A stretch of DNA of 64,000 nt from positions 1 through 64,000 of the forward strand of contig JAGAJA010000042.1 in assembly GCA_017829075.1 (NCBI GenBank), written 5' to 3'. The notes beneath the pieces were generated by a model. It worked only from the letters and a program-made list of their open reading frames with translations, did no database searches and had not been told where the DNA came from. Each line of letters starts with the position of its first letter. Position 1 is the stretch's first letter. The translations under genes and the position numbers were made by a program. Origin of the DNA: Oscillospiraceae bacterium. GTDB lineage: Bacteria > Bacillota_A > Clostridia > Oscillospirales > Ruminococcaceae. Shown piece after piece: positions 51,027 to 61,539 of the stretch.

Positions 51027-51992
51027 ATGGCAATATTAAAGCTTAAAGCCCCCTGCAAGGATTATATCTGGGGCGGCAACAGACTTCGCGAGGAATACGG
51101 CAAGGAGCTTGACTCGGACAAGATCGCCGAGAGCTGGGAGCTTTCCTGCCACAAGGACGGTCAGAGCGTTATCACAGGCGGGGAATTTGACGGAAAGACC
51201 CTTTCCGATTATATCGCGGAACAGGGAAAGGGCGTGCTTGGCAGCAACTGCGACCGCTTTGAGTACTTCCCGGTGCTGATAAAGCTTATTGACGCAAAGG
51301 ATAATCTATCCGTTCAGGTTCACCCCTCAAACGATTATGCACTGCGGGTTGAGGGTGAATACGGCAAGACCGAGATGTGGTATATCGTGGACTGCGACGA
51401 GGGCGCGGAGCTGCTGTACGGCTTTAAGCACGAGATCTCCAAGGAGGAATTCGCTCAGAGAATTGCGGACAACACCCTGCTTGAGGTGACTAACAATGTT
51501 CCGGTACACAAGGGAGATGTTTTCTTCATTGAGAGCGGAACTCTCCACGCAATCGGAAAGGGCATTCTCATTGCCGAGATACAGCAGAACTCCAACACCA
51601 CCTACCGAATTTACGATTACGGCAGAGTCGGCAAGGACGGAAAGCCTCGTGAGCTGCACGTTGAAAAGGCTAAGGAGGTTACAAATCTCGTTCCTCCGAA
51701 GTACCCCACCACCGCACAGGGCGCTCCCGAAAAGATAGAGGGCGGCGTAAAGACGCTGCTGCGCTCCTGCGAGTACTTCAATGTAAACAAGCTGGAGCTT
51801 GACGGAACTGCGAAGCTCACCGCCGGCAGCGGCTCGTTTAACTCACTTCTGGTGCTTGACGGAGCGTTTGAGGTATGCTCCGGCGCGGAAAAGGTCAGCG
51901 CGAAAAAAGGCGACAGCCTGTTCGTCAGCGCGGGAACAGGGGAATACACTGTTTCCGGCAGAGGTACGGTTATCCTTACTGACATTATCTGA
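51027..51992 (+). CDS. manA: Mannose-6-phosphate isomerase, class I
   Basis: 321-residue cupin enzyme interconverting mannose-6-P and fructose-6-P. Metal ligands sit in QVHPSNDYAL, TEMWYIVDC and ESGTLHAIGKG, with the QNSNTTYRIYDYGR active-site stretch. Short Firmicutes-type. It precedes glcK by 18 nt. Confidence 0.94.
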   Translation: MAILKLKAPCKDYIWGGNRLREEYGKELDSDKIAESWELSCHKDGQSVITGGEFDGKTLSDYIAEQGKGVLGSNCDRFEYFPVLIKLIDAKDNLSVQVHPSNDYALRVEGEYGKTEMWYIVDCDEGAELLYGFKHEISKEEFAQRIADNTLLEVTNNVPVHKGDVFFIESGTLHAIGKGILIAEIQQNSNTTYRIYDYGRVGKDGKPRELHVEKAKEVTNLVPPKYPTTAQGAPEKIEGGVKTLLRSCEYFNVNKLELDGTAKLTAGSGSFNSLLVLDGAFEVCSGAEKVSAKKGDSLFVSAGTGEYTVSGRGTVILTDII

Positions 51993-52010
51993 TACGATAC
52001 GGAGGAAGCT

Positions 52011-52967
52011 ATGGCGAAATATCTCGGAATAGATATCGGCGGCACGAACATTGCCTGCGGCATTGTGAACGAAAACTGCGAGATCATCGCGCGCTCAAAG
52101 GTCAAGACCAACTCCCCCAGACCCTACGCTGAGATACTTGAGGATATTATCCGGGGTGCGGAGCTTGCCTGCAAGGAAGCCGGAATTTCCCCGTCCGAGC
52201 TGGATTACATAGGTATAGGCTGTCCGGGAACCTGCAATCAGGAAACCGGCGCGGTGGAGTATTCCAACAACCTCGGCTTTGACAACGTTCCGCTGAGAAC
52301 TGACGTTGAAAAGCGGCTCGGAGTTAAGACCTACCTCGGAAACGACGCGGACGCGGCGGCTTTCGGAGAATACTGCGCCGGGGCTGCAAAGGGCGCGAAG
52401 AACGCCGTGGTGATAACCCTCGGCACCGGAGTAGGCTCTGGTATCATCATTGACGGGAAGATATACAGCGGCTCAAATTTCGCCGGGGGAGAGATAGGTC
52501 ATACAGTAATCTCCGTGGATGGCAGACAGTGCACCTGCGGCAGAAAAGGCTGCTTTGAAGCTTATTCCTCCGCCACAGGACTTGTGAACACCACCAAGGA
52601 ATATGCGGAGAAATTCCCTGAAAGCCTTATGGCGAAGATGATAAAGCAGGAGGGCAGGGTCAGCGCTAGAACCTCCTATGCCGCGATGAAGCAGGGCGAC
52701 GAAGCCGGACGGCTTGTCACCGATGAATATGTGAAGTATCTTGCCATAGGAATTACCAACGTAATCAACGTATTTCAGCCTGACATACTCTGTATAGGCG
52801 GCGGAGTATGCAACGAGGGAGATACTCTGCTCCTGCCGCTTAGAAAACTGGTAGCAGAGCAGGTGTATTCCAAAAACAGCGCAAAAAATACCGCGATAGT
52901 TATATGCTCTCTCGGTAATGACGCGGGCATAATCGGGGCTGCAATGCTCTTTAAAGCCTGCAAATAA
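52011..52967 (+). CDS. glcK: ROK-family glucokinase
   Basis: 318 residues. It phosphorylates glucose with ATP. The ATP loop is [15 protein letters not shown]; the ROK zinc motif is [25 protein letters not shown] and [13 protein letters not shown] are present. No HTH domain, so an enzyme rather than a repressor. Confidence 0.93.
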   Translation: MAKYLGIDIGGTNIACGIVNENCEIIARSKVKTNSPRPYAEILEDIIRGAELACKEAGISPSELDYIGIGCPGTCNQETGAVEYSNNLGFDNVPLRTDVEKRLGVKTYLGNDADAAAFGEYCAGAAKGAKNAVVITLGTGVGSGIIIDGKIYSGSNFAGGEIGHTVISVDGRQCTCGRKGCFEAYSSATGLVNTTKEYAEKFPESLMAKMIKQEGRVSARTSYAAMKQGDEAGRLVTDEYVKYLAIGITNVINVFQPDILCIGGGVCNEGDTLLLPLRKLVAEQVYSKNSAKNTAIVICSLGNDAGIIGAAMLFKACK

Positions 52968-53005
52968 TACATATATACCGGAATTTCCGGCAGAAAGGAA
53001 AAATC

Positions 53006-54661
53006 ATGAGAAGTGATTTGATCAAAGAGGGAGTAGAAAAGACCCCTCACAGAGCGATACTCAAGGCTCTCGGTGTTACCGACAGCGAAATGCACAGACC
53101 GTTTATTGCAGTCGTATGCGCTGCGAGCGATTATGTCCCCGGACATATGCACCTGCATGAGATCTCAAAGGCGGTCAAGGACGGCATAAGAAACGCCGGC
53201 GGCGTTCCGTTTGAGTTCTTCACCATCGGCGTATGCGACGGACTTGCAATGAACCACAAGGGCATGAGATACTCCCTTGCCTCAAGAGAGCTTATTGCGG
53301 ACAGCATTGAGGTAATGCTCACCGCGCACCCGCTGGACGGCGTTGTGTTCATTCCTAACTGCGATAAGATCGTACCCGGAATGGTGCTTGCTGCTTCCAG
53401 AATGAACCTGCCCGCTATCTTTTGCAGCGGCGGCCCGATGAACCCCGGCTGTGTTCAGGGCAAGCGTGTAGGATACTCCGAGATATACGAGGCAATCGGT
53501 CAGTATTCCAACGGCGAGATCGGTGATGAGGTTATCAAGGACTTTGAGGACAATGCCTGCCCGACCTGCGGAAGCTGCTCCGGTATGTACACCGCGAACT
53601 CCATGAACTGCCTTACCGAGGCAATGGGACTTGCGCTCCCCACCGCCGGAACTGAGCCGGCTGTAAACTCCGCCCGCCGCAGACTTGCTAAGGAGTCCGG
53701 CGAACGTATCGTGGAGCTTGTAAAGGAGAATATCCGTCCCAGCGATATCCTCACCAAGAAGAATATGCTGAACGCTCTTGCAACCGATATGGCTATCGGA
53801 GCTTCCTCCAACACAGTTCTTCACCTGCTTGCTATTGCGCATGAAGCAAAGGTTGACATCACCCTTGATGATATCGACCAGATGAGCAGAAAGACCCCGC
53901 AGCTTGCAAAGCTCAATCCTGCCTCCAGCGTATTTATCACAGATATGAACGCTGTCGGCGGTATCCAGACGGTTATCCGTGAGCTTTCAAAGGGCGGTCA
54001 CGTTTTCACAGATGTTCAGACCGTTTCCGGAACTCAGGCGGACAGAATCGCCAATGCAAAGGACGCGGACGGTGTAATTATCCACAAGCTTGACGCTCCT
54101 ATCCGTAAGGACGGCGGTATTGCTATCCTCAGCGGCAACCTCGCGGAGAATGGTTCTGTTGTAAAGCAGGGCGCTGTAAAGCCTGAGATGATGGACTTCA
54201 CCGGAACTGCAAGAGTATTCGACGGCGAGCAGGCAGCCTGCGACGCTATCCTCGGCGGCGACATCAAGGCTGGAGACGTTGTTGTTATCCGTTACGAAGG
54301 CCCGAAGGGCGGCCCCGGTATGCCGGAAATGCTTGCGCCCACCGCAGCAATCGTCGGCAAGGGTCTTGACGGAAATGTTGCGCTTATCACAGACGGACGT
54401 TTCAGCGGCGCTTCCAGAGGCGCGGCAATCGGTCACGTTTCTCCCGAAGCAGCCGAGGGCGGACTTATTGCGTTCGTTGAGGACGGCGATAAGATCCACA
54501 TTGATATCCCGAACCGCAGCATTACTCTGCTGGTCGATGACGAAACCATTGCAAAGCGCAGAGAAAAGGGTATTCTCCCGCCCAAGGAGCTTACCGGCTA
54601 CCTCAAGCGTTACGCAGGTCTTGTTACCTCCTCCAACACCGGCGCGGTATTCAAGGACTGA
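53006..54661 (+). CDS. ilvD: Dihydroxy-acid dehydratase
   Basis: 551 residues, Fe-S enzyme of branched-chain amino acid synthesis. Cluster cysteines lie in [10 protein letters not shown] and [17 protein letters not shown]; the substrate region has [26 protein letters not shown] precedes ATG 53006. No other ilv gene is adjacent. Confidence 0.96.
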   Translation: MRSDLIKEGVEKTPHRAILKALGVTDSEMHRPFIAVVCAASDYVPGHMHLHEISKAVKDGIRNAGGVPFEFFTIGVCDGLAMNHKGMRYSLASRELIADSIEVMLTAHPLDGVVFIPNCDKIVPGMVLAASRMNLPAIFCSGGPMNPGCVQGKRVGYSEIYEAIGQYSNGEIGDEVIKDFEDNACPTCGSCSGMYTANSMNCLTEAMGLALPTAGTEPAVNSARRRLAKESGERIVELVKENIRPSDILTKKNMLNALATDMAIGASSNTVLHLLAIAHEAKVDITLDDIDQMSRKTPQLAKLNPASSVFITDMNAVGGIQTVIRELSKGGHVFTDVQTVSGTQADRIANAKDADGVIIHKLDAPIRKDGGIAILSGNLAENGSVVKQGAVKPEMMDFTGTARVFDGEQAACDAILGGDIKAGDVVVIRYEGPKGGPGMPEMLAPTAAIVGKGLDGNVALITDGRFSGASRGAAIGHVSPEAAEGGLIAFVEDGDKIHIDIPNRSITLLVDDETIAKRREKGILPPKELTGYLKRYAGLVTSSNTGAVFKD

Positions 54662-54678
54662 TTTCATAGCATAATACG

Positions 54679-54704
54679 AGCCGTCCTGCGGATAGAGCAG
54701 GGCG
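54679..54704 (+). terminator. Hairpin after ilvD
   Basis: GCCGTCCTGC pairs with GCAGGGCGGC around GGATAGA; the T-run is weak, so read-through to the protease gene is possible. Confidence 0.65.
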
Positions 54705-54743
54705 GCTTGTTCTATTTACCGGAGATACCGCATAGAATGTGGC

Positions 54744-55319
54744 ATGATCGAATTAAAGCTTGGACGGACTGCGCTGCGGTGGGATTTCTCTTTCTTCGCG
54801 GTGCTGGCGGTGTTTTTCTGGCTGGATAAAACCGGCTTTGGACTGATGTCCCTTTCAATTTGCGCGGCGCATGAGCTGGCGCACCTTGCCATCATGAAAG
54901 CGGCGGGGATTAAACCGGATAGAGTTACCTTTTACGGAGCTGGAATCCGCATAACCGCGCCGGAAACCGAGAGCCGCTCTCCGGCAGTGCAGGCGGCGGT
55001 GTACGCGGCGGGCTGCGTGATGAATTTCCTGCTTGCAGGGGCGCTGTTTGCCGCGGGTCATGAGAATGTTGCGGCGGTAAGCCTTTTCACCGGGATATTT
55101 AATCTGCTGCCGATAGGGGAATTTGACGGCAGGCGGCTTTTAAAGCTGCTGTTTATTGCGCTGCTGAAGCCGGAGAATGTAGACGGAGCGCTTCGCGTGT
55201 GCGGGATCATTTCCGCAGTAACAGGCGCTGCGGCGGTGATCATTCTCGGAAAGGGAGCAAGCCCTACGCTGCTGATAACAATGATTTACCTGATAGTAAT
55301 GTCGTTACGGCGGGTGTAA
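54744..55319 (+). CDS. M50 site-2 protease, SpoIVFB-like
   Basis: 191 residues, about five membrane helices. The zinc site HELAH lies at about residue 43, and the second motif FNLLPIGEFDGRRLL at about 113 supplies the Asp ligand. These are the two hallmarks of intramembrane S2P proteases. No PDZ or CBS domain. The substrate may be a pro-sigma factor or other anchor (inference). Confidence 0.9.
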   Translation: MIELKLGRTALRWDFSFFAVLAVFFWLDKTGFGLMSLSICAAHELAHLAIMKAAGIKPDRVTFYGAGIRITAPETESRSPAVQAAVYAAGCVMNFLLAGALFAAGHENVAAVSLFTGIFNLLPIGEFDGRRLLKLLFIALLKPENVDGALRVCGIISAVTGAAAVIILGKGASPTLLITMIYLIVMSLRRV

Positions 55320-55337
55320 AATTAATTCCCAAACCGC

Positions 55338-55367
55338 TTGACAAGCGTATATTATTTTTGATATAAT
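55338..55367 (+). promoter_or_regulatory. Promoter of the AIM24-type gene
   Basis: TTGACA at 55338 and TATAAT at 55362 with an 18-nt spacer. Confidence 0.8.
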
Positions 55368-55418
55368 AAAGACAGCGAAATCCCATAAATTACATTTATA
55401 TGAAAAGGAGTATTTTCG

Positions 55419-56090
55419 ATGAGGTATGAAATCAAAGGCGAGCCGCTGCCCGTGGTAATTGTTTACCTTGAAGCAGGCGAGTCCGTTAAGTGCGAAAAGG
55501 GCGCAATGTCTTGGATGACCCCCAATATGCAGATGCAGACCGGCGCGGGTGGCATTGGAAAGGCATTCGGCAGAATGTTCTCCGGCGAGTCTATGTTCCA
55601 GAATACATATACAGCAGTCGGCGGACAGGGAATGATCGCGTTCGCTTCCAGTTTCCCCGGTTCTATCATTCCGGTGGATATCAGCAAGGGAGATTTCATT
55701 GTACAGAAGTCCGGCTATCTGGCTTCTGCACCCACAGTAGAGCTTTCCGTTGCATTCCAGAAAAAGATTGGCGCAGGCTTCTTCGGCGGCGAGGGCTTCA
55801 TCATGCAGAGACTTCACGGAACTGGTATGGCTTTCATCGAGATCGACGGCTATGTTGTTGAGTATGAGCTTCAGGCAGGTCAGCAGCTTCTGGTGGACAC
55901 CGGCTATCTTGCGGCAATGTCCAGCACCTGCACAATGGATATCCAGACCATAAAGGGCGTAGGTAACGTGCTGTTCGGCGGCGAGGGTCTGTTCAACACC
56001 GTTGTAACCGGCCCCGGCAAGGTTTACCTCCAGACAATGCCTATCAGCAATGTCGCTGGCGCTATTTCAGCGGTTATTCCGAAGAGCTGA
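55419..56090 (+). CDS. TIGR00266/AIM24-family protein
   Basis: 223 residues. The Gly-rich repeat-like fold shows VYLEAGESVKCEKGAMSWMT, FSGESMFQNTY, GGEGFIMQRLHGTG and GVGNVLFGGEGLFNTVVTGPGKVYLQTMP. Cytosolic, function unknown; the family is widespread. Monocistronic. Confidence 0.9.
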   Translation: MRYEIKGEPLPVVIVYLEAGESVKCEKGAMSWMTPNMQMQTGAGGIGKAFGRMFSGESMFQNTYTAVGGQGMIAFASSFPGSIIPVDISKGDFIVQKSGYLASAPTVELSVAFQKKIGAGFFGGEGFIMQRLHGTGMAFIEIDGYVVEYELQAGQQLLVDTGYLAAMSSTCTMDIQTIKGVGNVLFGGEGLFNTVVTGPGKVYLQTMPISNVAGAISAVIPKS

Positions 56091-56101
56091 TTTGAATAAT
56101 T

Positions 56102-56132
56102 CGATCCCCCGGCAGATTTGTCGGGGGATTTT
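56102..56132 (+). terminator. Intrinsic terminator
   Basis: GATCCCCCG and CGGGGGATT form a stem followed by TTTT. Confidence 0.85.
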
Positions 56133-56224
56133 TCTGCGTAATATATCGACGGGTGTCGTATAAATTTAACAGTGTTTTCTGGTAAAGAAAACTTAAAAAT
56201 ATATTACATTTTTGTAATAATTAT

Positions 56225-56254
56225 TGACAAATAATATCAGAGATGATATACTTC
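56225..56254 (+). promoter_or_regulatory. Promoter of the ABC-CARDB operon
   Basis: TTGACA at 56225 and TATACT at 56249 with an 18-nt spacer. The leader is about 190 nt and contains a hairpin repeat. Confidence 0.7.
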
Positions 56255-56339
56255 TATATAAAATATAAATACAATATTTTACAAAAATAATGCAACCTTT
56301 CTATATAATAATCTGTTTTTATAGATAGGCAAGACAGGC

Positions 56340-56432
56340 AGGGTTATGTTGATTAAAGCGAAGCATATCAAGTTCAGCCGCGTGAGTAGACTCGTTTGAA
56401 CGTGGCGAATTTGATTTAATCAGCGTTTCCCT
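56340..56432. mobile_element. 93-bp hairpin MITE-like repeat, copy 2
   Basis: Same length and order as 14166-14258. The right end matches AGGGAAACGCTGATTAAA exactly in complement and the left end has drifted. It lies in the 5' leader of the ABC operon, so it is transcribed. Confidence 0.8.
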
Positions 56433-56451
56433 AGGAAAAGGGGGGGACTTA

Positions 56452-57195
56452 ATGGAAACTGAACAGCCTACAAAGGTCAGAAAACCCAGAGCCATGATTC
56501 ACGTCAAAAACCTCCGCAAGGAATACCAGCTTGAGGGCGGCGAGCCAGTCGTTGCCCTGAAACGGATAAACCTAGATATAATGGAGGGTGAGCTGTGCTG
56601 CATATTCGGCACCTCTGGTTCGGGTAAATCCACGCTGCTAAATCAGCTTGCGGGACTTGAAAAGCCTACTTTCGGTGACGTATACATAAGGGGAGTGCCG
56701 ATAACCCGGCTCAATGAAAATCAGCTTGCCGCTTTCCGGCAGAAGCACATAGGATTCGTGTTCCAGTCGTATAATCTCCTGCCGTTCATGACGGCGGTGG
56801 AAAATGTTGCCATGCCTCTGATGTTCAGGGGCGACAGCAGACGGGAACGCACGAAAAAGGCAGTAGCTATGCTGAAGAAAGTGGGTCTTGGAAACCGACT
56901 GAAGCATTATCCAAGACAGATGTCCGGCGGTCAGCAGCAGAGAGTTGGTATTGCAAGAGCGTTTGTGGCAATGCCGGACGTTGTCTTTGCGGACGAGCCG
57001 ACAGGAAACCTCGATTCCAAAACAACGATCGAGGTCATGGATATGATAAAGAATTTCGCACGGAAATTCCGGCAGACGATCGTGCTGGTAACTCACGATC
57101 CGGAGCTTGCCAAATACGCAGACCGGATAGTAACACTCGTTGACGGAAGAATTGTCAGCGATACAAAAGGAGAAAATCATGAGGAAATATCTTGA
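56452..57195 (+). CDS. ABC transporter ATP-binding protein, MacB/LolD type
   Basis: 247 residues. Walker A is GTSGSGKST, signature MSGGQQQRVGIARAF, Walker B VVFADEPTGNLDS, and switch VTHDPELAKYADR, all typical of the MacB/LolD/FtsE group that drives mechanotransmission rather than substrate channels. It overlaps the next gene by 17 nt; its permease partner is two genes downstream. Confidence 0.93.
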   Translation: METEQPTKVRKPRAMIHVKNLRKEYQLEGGEPVVALKRINLDIMEGELCCIFGTSGSGKSTLLNQLAGLEKPTFGDVYIRGVPITRLNENQLAAFRQKHIGFVFQSYNLLPFMTAVENVAMPLMFRGDSRRERTKKAVAMLKKVGLGNRLKHYPRQMSGGQQQRVGIARAFVAMPDVVFADEPTGNLDSKTTIEVMDMIKNFARKFRQTIVLVTHDPELAKYADRIVTLVDGRIVSDTKGENHEEIS

Positions 57196-60106
57196 GAAAG
57201 TATTGTCAGTATTTATCGGAGCGTCTTTGATGATCGCGGCGGCTCCGGCAGCAGTGCCGCTTGCAGCCTATGCGGAATCGTCCGGGAGCGACCCGGCAGA
57301 TCCTGCTGACCCTGCTGACCCTTCCGAGCCGGAAACCCCTGCGCTCACGTTAAATCCGGTGGTAGTGGGTTATTCTGTAACGAACAGCAAGGGCAATGAA
57401 GTCAGCACAATTTATTCTAAGTCTGAATTCAACATGACGCTCACCATAAAGGACATAAAGGTAAAGACCTCTCAGGTAGGGGATATCGCAAATATCGACT
57501 TTATGAAGAGCATGGACAGCTTCAAGGCAACGGTTGAGTCCAAGAGAATTGTTTCTCAGGGTGACCAGCTTCTGGTTTATGAGGTAGTCCTGAAAAACTG
57601 CAAGTGGACAGGCGGAGATACTTCTTTCGGCTTTATGGTAGGATATGCCGGGGGAAGCGATTATGCCACAGGTTCTGTGAACATAACAGAGTGCACTGTT
57701 GCAGAAAAAGTAGACGATCCTGTCAACCCCTCTTCCGAACCAACAATGATGATTTCCGTAATCGACCCGGAATCGCCGATAAAAGCGGGAGAATCCGGCG
57801 AGCTTGAGATCAGGATAAAGAATCTCGGTTCTACATATGCCTATAATCTCCTCGCAGAGATCTCTTCCTCTGATGATATCCTCATTGTTGACGGAACAGG
57901 CACCCAGAACATAAACTCTCTTGATTATCTTCAGGAGAAAGTTATTACAGTCAAATTCAAGGCACTTGGCAAGATCAGCTCCGAGAAGCAGACATTCGGC
58001 GTATCATTGAAATACTACTACGACAACGGCACGTCCGAAACCGTTGGAAACGCATCAACACAGGTCGCAGTAGAGGCTGAGCTGACAACTGTCGAAAAAG
58101 TATATCCTGTTGTCAAGACCGAGTTCTCCATGACAGAGGCTGTACTTGAGCCGGACAAGGAATACAGCGGAGTACTGACCGTTAGAAATATCGGTACCGC
58201 CGATATCAACGGATTGTTCGTTAATTTCACAGGTTCAGATGATATCGTCGTAACAAACGAAACAGGTTCTGTATATATAGAAGAAATTCCGGTAGGCACA
58301 CAAAAGAACATCACGGTAAAATTCCGTACCATGAAAGACCTTACATCGGCGCGTCAGTTTATCAACGCAGCGCTCAAGTACAGCTATGTAATGGGCAGCG
58401 AGGAGCTTGACGGAAGCTATGAAAAGTCCTTTGTGATGCTAGGCACAGGAATGGATCAGGCTCCGCTGCCGATAATCTCTTCCAAACCGCTGGAGGATCC
58501 GCTTGCGGCAGGCAAGAGCTACCGAAAGATATTCCTTATCACCAACAAGGGCAGCCGGGATATGAAGAATATCACGGTAAAGGTCAAGGGCAGCGAGGGA
58601 CTGACTATCACTGACGGCAAGGATCAGTTCTTTGTTGATGAAATCAAGGCAGGCGAGGAGAAAAAGCTGCTCGTTACCTTTGATACAAACGCAGAGATTG
58701 CTTCAGTAAACCAGACCCTTGACATAGAGATTGATTATTTCTATGAGAAGAACGGAACAATGACCGCCGAAACCAAGACCGGCACGGTAACAATGAACTC
58801 TACTGTTTCTGCTGCGCCGGTGCTGAGAATTTCAGGTGAAAAGCTTCCGGAGGCGCTTGTTCCGGACAAGAGTTATGATTATACTATCACAGTCAAAAAC
58901 TGCGGAGAAGTCACTGTAAAAGATGTATACATTGATTTTACAGGAACAGACGCGCTCTATTTCCTTGACGGAACTGAGTCGGGCTACATTGAGTCGATCC
59001 GCCCCGGCGCTGACGCAGAGGTTAAAGTGAAATTCCGCACCCTCAGCGACATAACCTCCGTAAAGCAGGGAATTACCGCTGAAATGAAATATTCCTACGG
59101 CAAGAATGCTTCTATACTTTCCACCACCGGCACATCGTCTGTCGTTCTTATCGCAGCGGCTAACAGGGCAGGTGACGGAAATTCCGCAGCGCCTAATATC
59201 ATCATCGGCAAGTACGATATAGGTCAGGATCAGATCCCGGCGGGCGAGGTGTTCGAGCTTGCTCTTGATTTCTACAACACCAGCGCGGATACCTCCATTG
59301 AGAATGTTGTAATGACAATCAATGCCGGCGGTGATCTCTCGATCTACGGAGGCAGCAGCTCGTTCTATTACCCGGCTATCTCCGCGGCGGGGGCTTCCAG
59401 CGAGTCAATTCAGCTCCGTGCGCTCCCAACAGCGGCGACCGGCACTTCCACCGTTTCAGTTTCTTTCAAGTACGACTACCTCACAGGCGGAACAAGGAAC
59501 ACGATCACTTCCGAACAGACGCTTTATATCCCGGTTTATCAGCCGGATAAGATGACTTTTTCCGTTACACAGCCTAACTACGATGTTTATGCAGGAAACG
59601 AGGTTTATATCACTCTCAGCTATCTTAATAAGGGACGCTCTGACGCGGCAAACGTTAAGGCGGAGCTTGTCGGCGACGTCGGCGCGCTTTCCACTGAAAA
59701 GATCATCGGCAATGTACTGGCTGGCGGAAACGGCACTGTCGATTTCATCGTAACTCCCTATATGTCCGGCGAAGTAAGCTTTTCGATCGTTCTGACCTAT
59801 GAGGACTCCAACATGAACGAGGTTACAAAGGAACTTCCCGTTACACTTAATGTAATGGAAATGGACTGGGGCGGAGATTTCATTGACCCCATGCCAGATG
59901 AAGAACCTGTCGAGGAGGAGGGCGGCTTCCCGTGGTGGATCGTGATAGTCGGCGGCAGCGTTCTGGTAGTGGCTGCGGTCGTAGTTATCATCGTTGTGGT
60001 TCATAAGAAGAAAAAGAACGGCAAAAAGCTCACAGAGGACGATTTTGACTGGGAGGACGATCTGGACGAGGACAGCTCGGACAGCAATGACAAAACGAAG
60101 GTTTAA
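57179..60106 (+). CDS. Large exported CARDB-like repeat protein, membrane-anchored
   Basis: 975 residues from ATG 57179 (AAAGGAGAAAATC upstream). A signal peptide (about 1-35, ending AYA) is followed by an Asp/Pro/Ala linker and then about six repeats of an Ig-like CARDB/COG1361 fold. Each repeat contains a strand such as ITVKNCGEVTVKDVYIDFTG or ITNKGSRDMKNITVKVKG and a closing VKFRT. One membrane helix (WWIVIVGGSVLVVAAVVVIIVVV) near residue 930 leaves a short acidic cytosolic tail. It probably works with the flanking MacB-type ABC proteins at the cell surface. Confidence 0.8.
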   Translation: MRKYLEKVLSVFIGASLMIAAAPAAVPLAAYAESSGSDPADPADPADPSEPETPALTLNPVVVGYSVTNSKGNEVSTIYSKSEFNMTLTIKDIKVKTSQVGDIANIDFMKSMDSFKATVESKRIVSQGDQLLVYEVVLKNCKWTGGDTSFGFMVGYAGGSDYATGSVNITECTVAEKVDDPVNPSSEPTMMISVIDPESPIKAGESGELEIRIKNLGSTYAYNLLAEISSSDDILIVDGTGTQNINSLDYLQEKVITVKFKALGKISSEKQTFGVSLKYYYDNGTSETVGNASTQVAVEAELTTVEKVYPVVKTEFSMTEAVLEPDKEYSGVLTVRNIGTADINGLFVNFTGSDDIVVTNETGSVYIEEIPVGTQKNITVKFRTMKDLTSARQFINAALKYSYVMGSEELDGSYEKSFVMLGTGMDQAPLPIISSKPLEDPLAAGKSYRKIFLITNKGSRDMKNITVKVKGSEGLTITDGKDQFFVDEIKAGEEKKLLVTFDTNAEIASVNQTLDIEIDYFYEKNGTMTAETKTGTVTMNSTVSAAPVLRISGEKLPEALVPDKSYDYTITVKNCGEVTVKDVYIDFTGTDALYFLDGTESGYIESIRPGADAEVKVKFRTLSDITSVKQGITAEMKYSYGKNASILSTTGTSSVVLIAAANRAGDGNSAAPNIIIGKYDIGQDQIPAGEVFELALDFYNTSADTSIENVVMTINAGGDLSIYGGSSSFYYPAISAAGASSESIQLRALPTAATGTSTVSVSFKYDYLTGGTRNTITSEQTLYIPVYQPDKMTFSVTQPNYDVYAGNEVYITLSYLNKGRSDAANVKAELVGDVGALSTEKIIGNVLAGGNGTVDFIVTPYMSGEVSFSIVLTYEDSNMNEVTKELPVTLNVMEMDWGGDFIDPMPDEEPVEEEGGFPWWIVIVGGSVLVVAAVVVIIVVVHKKKKNGKKLTEDDFDWEDDLDEDSSDSNDKTKV

Positions 60107-60118
60107 TGGTGACGATCT

Positions 60119-61504
60119 GTGAAAGTTTTTGACATGATAAAGATGTGCCTGCAAAACCTCACCCGCCGGAAATCCAGAACGATACTCACCGTTCTCGGCG
60201 TTGTGATAGGCTGCTGCGCCATCGTAACAATGATGTCCATTGGCTTCGGCGTTCAGAATTCACAGCAGATAATGCTTGAGGGAATGGGCGACCTTACGTT
60301 GATACAGGTCTACTCCGGAGGAAGCACGAAGCTTGACGACGACGCTATCCGGAAGTTCCAGAACATAGCAAACGTTGATGTCGCGATCGGAAAATACCAG
60401 CTCCGCAATGTCGGAATGAACATCTATGCCGGAGAGAATAACCGGTATCAGATGAGCTGGGCGCAGGTCGTCGGAATTAACGAGGACACTATGGAAAAGT
60501 TCGGATTTGAACTGCTTTCAGGAAGCTTCCCTAAGGAGAAATTCTGTGTGCTCGCCGGTCAGTTTGCGGCGTACAATTTGATAGACACCCAGCGCCCGGA
60601 GGGACATAACATGGTTGACCGCTGGAGCGCAATGTATTCGATTAATCCGGAAACCGGCGAATATAGCTACAATCCTGATGCGGAGCTGCCGGCTCCATAT
60701 ATCGACCTTCAGGGGCAGACGCTGACCCTTGAACTTTACAGCTATGAAAACTACGATGTGAAGAAAACTCAGGAGGTTACGGTATCCGGTGTTGTAAAAG
60801 AGGATTACAACAAGGATTATGCCACCAGCGAGGGCTTCATTTTCCTTACCAGCGACCTTGTGGCGCTCCAGAAAATGATTTATCCAAACTCCTCTCAGAA
60901 AATGGAATACAATGAGATCTACGTCAAGGCAAGGGATATCTCACAGGTCGCCGATATCGAAAAGGAGATCAAGAAGATGGGATATTCCACCTACTCAATG
61001 GAGAGCGTAAGAAAGCCCCTTGAGGAGGAGGCACGCAAGCAACAGATGATGCTGGGCGGTCTGGGAGCGGTTTCGCTTTTCGTTGCGGCGCTGGGCATTA
61101 CCAACACAATGATAATGTCAATATCTGAACGCACCCGCGAGATCGGCGTAATGAAGGCACTCGGCTGCTATCTCGGAAATATCCGCGCCGTGTTCCTCAT
61201 GGAGGCAGGTTTTATCGGGCTGATCGGCGGCGTGATCGGAGGCGCTCTGAGCTTTATCATCTCACTTGTGATGAATGTCCTGACTAACGAGGCGGTCAAG
61301 GGCATGGAAATAAACAGCCTCGAAACGCTGTGGAATATGATCGTCATGGCAATGTCGCCGGAAAACAGTCCGATGTCCATAGTTCCGCTTTGGCTCTACG
61401 GCTTTGCGATACTGTTTTCAATTGTCATCGGTCTTGGATCCGGATTTTATCCGGCAAATAAGGCGGTTCATATCTCGGCTATGGAGGCAATCAAGCGCGA
61501 ATAA
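60119..61504 (+). CDS. MacB/FtsX-type ABC permease
   Basis: 461 residues. It has an N-terminal helix, a large extracytoplasmic domain (about 45-300) and three C-terminal helices, the MacB topology. It starts with LTRRKSRTILTVLGVVIGCCAIVTMMSIGFG, and the FtsX domain has ALGITNTMIMSISERTREIGVMKALGC. The start is GTG 60119; ATG 60134 is an alternative. Third gene of the ABC-CARDB operon. Confidence 0.9.
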   Translation: MKVFDMIKMCLQNLTRRKSRTILTVLGVVIGCCAIVTMMSIGFGVQNSQQIMLEGMGDLTLIQVYSGGSTKLDDDAIRKFQNIANVDVAIGKYQLRNVGMNIYAGENNRYQMSWAQVVGINEDTMEKFGFELLSGSFPKEKFCVLAGQFAAYNLIDTQRPEGHNMVDRWSAMYSINPETGEYSYNPDAELPAPYIDLQGQTLTLELYSYENYDVKKTQEVTVSGVVKEDYNKDYATSEGFIFLTSDLVALQKMIYPNSSQKMEYNEIYVKARDISQVADIEKEIKKMGYSTYSMESVRKPLEEEARKQQMMLGGLGAVSLFVAALGITNTMIMSISERTREIGVMKALGCYLGNIRAVFLMEAGFIGLIGGVIGGALSFIISLVMNVLTNEAVKGMEINSLETLWNMIVMAMSPENSPMSIVPLWLYGFAILFSIVIGLGSGFYPANKAVHISAMEAIKRE

Positions 61505-61515
61505 TCACATAATAC

Positions 61516-61537
61516 GGGGCAGGGGAAAACCTCTGCC
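61516..61537. terminator. Terminator hairpin, left copy flanking element T3
   Basis: A GGCAGGGG stem, AAAA loop and CCTCTGCC; repeated exactly at 61670-61691. Confidence 0.85.
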
Positions 61538-61539
61538 CT

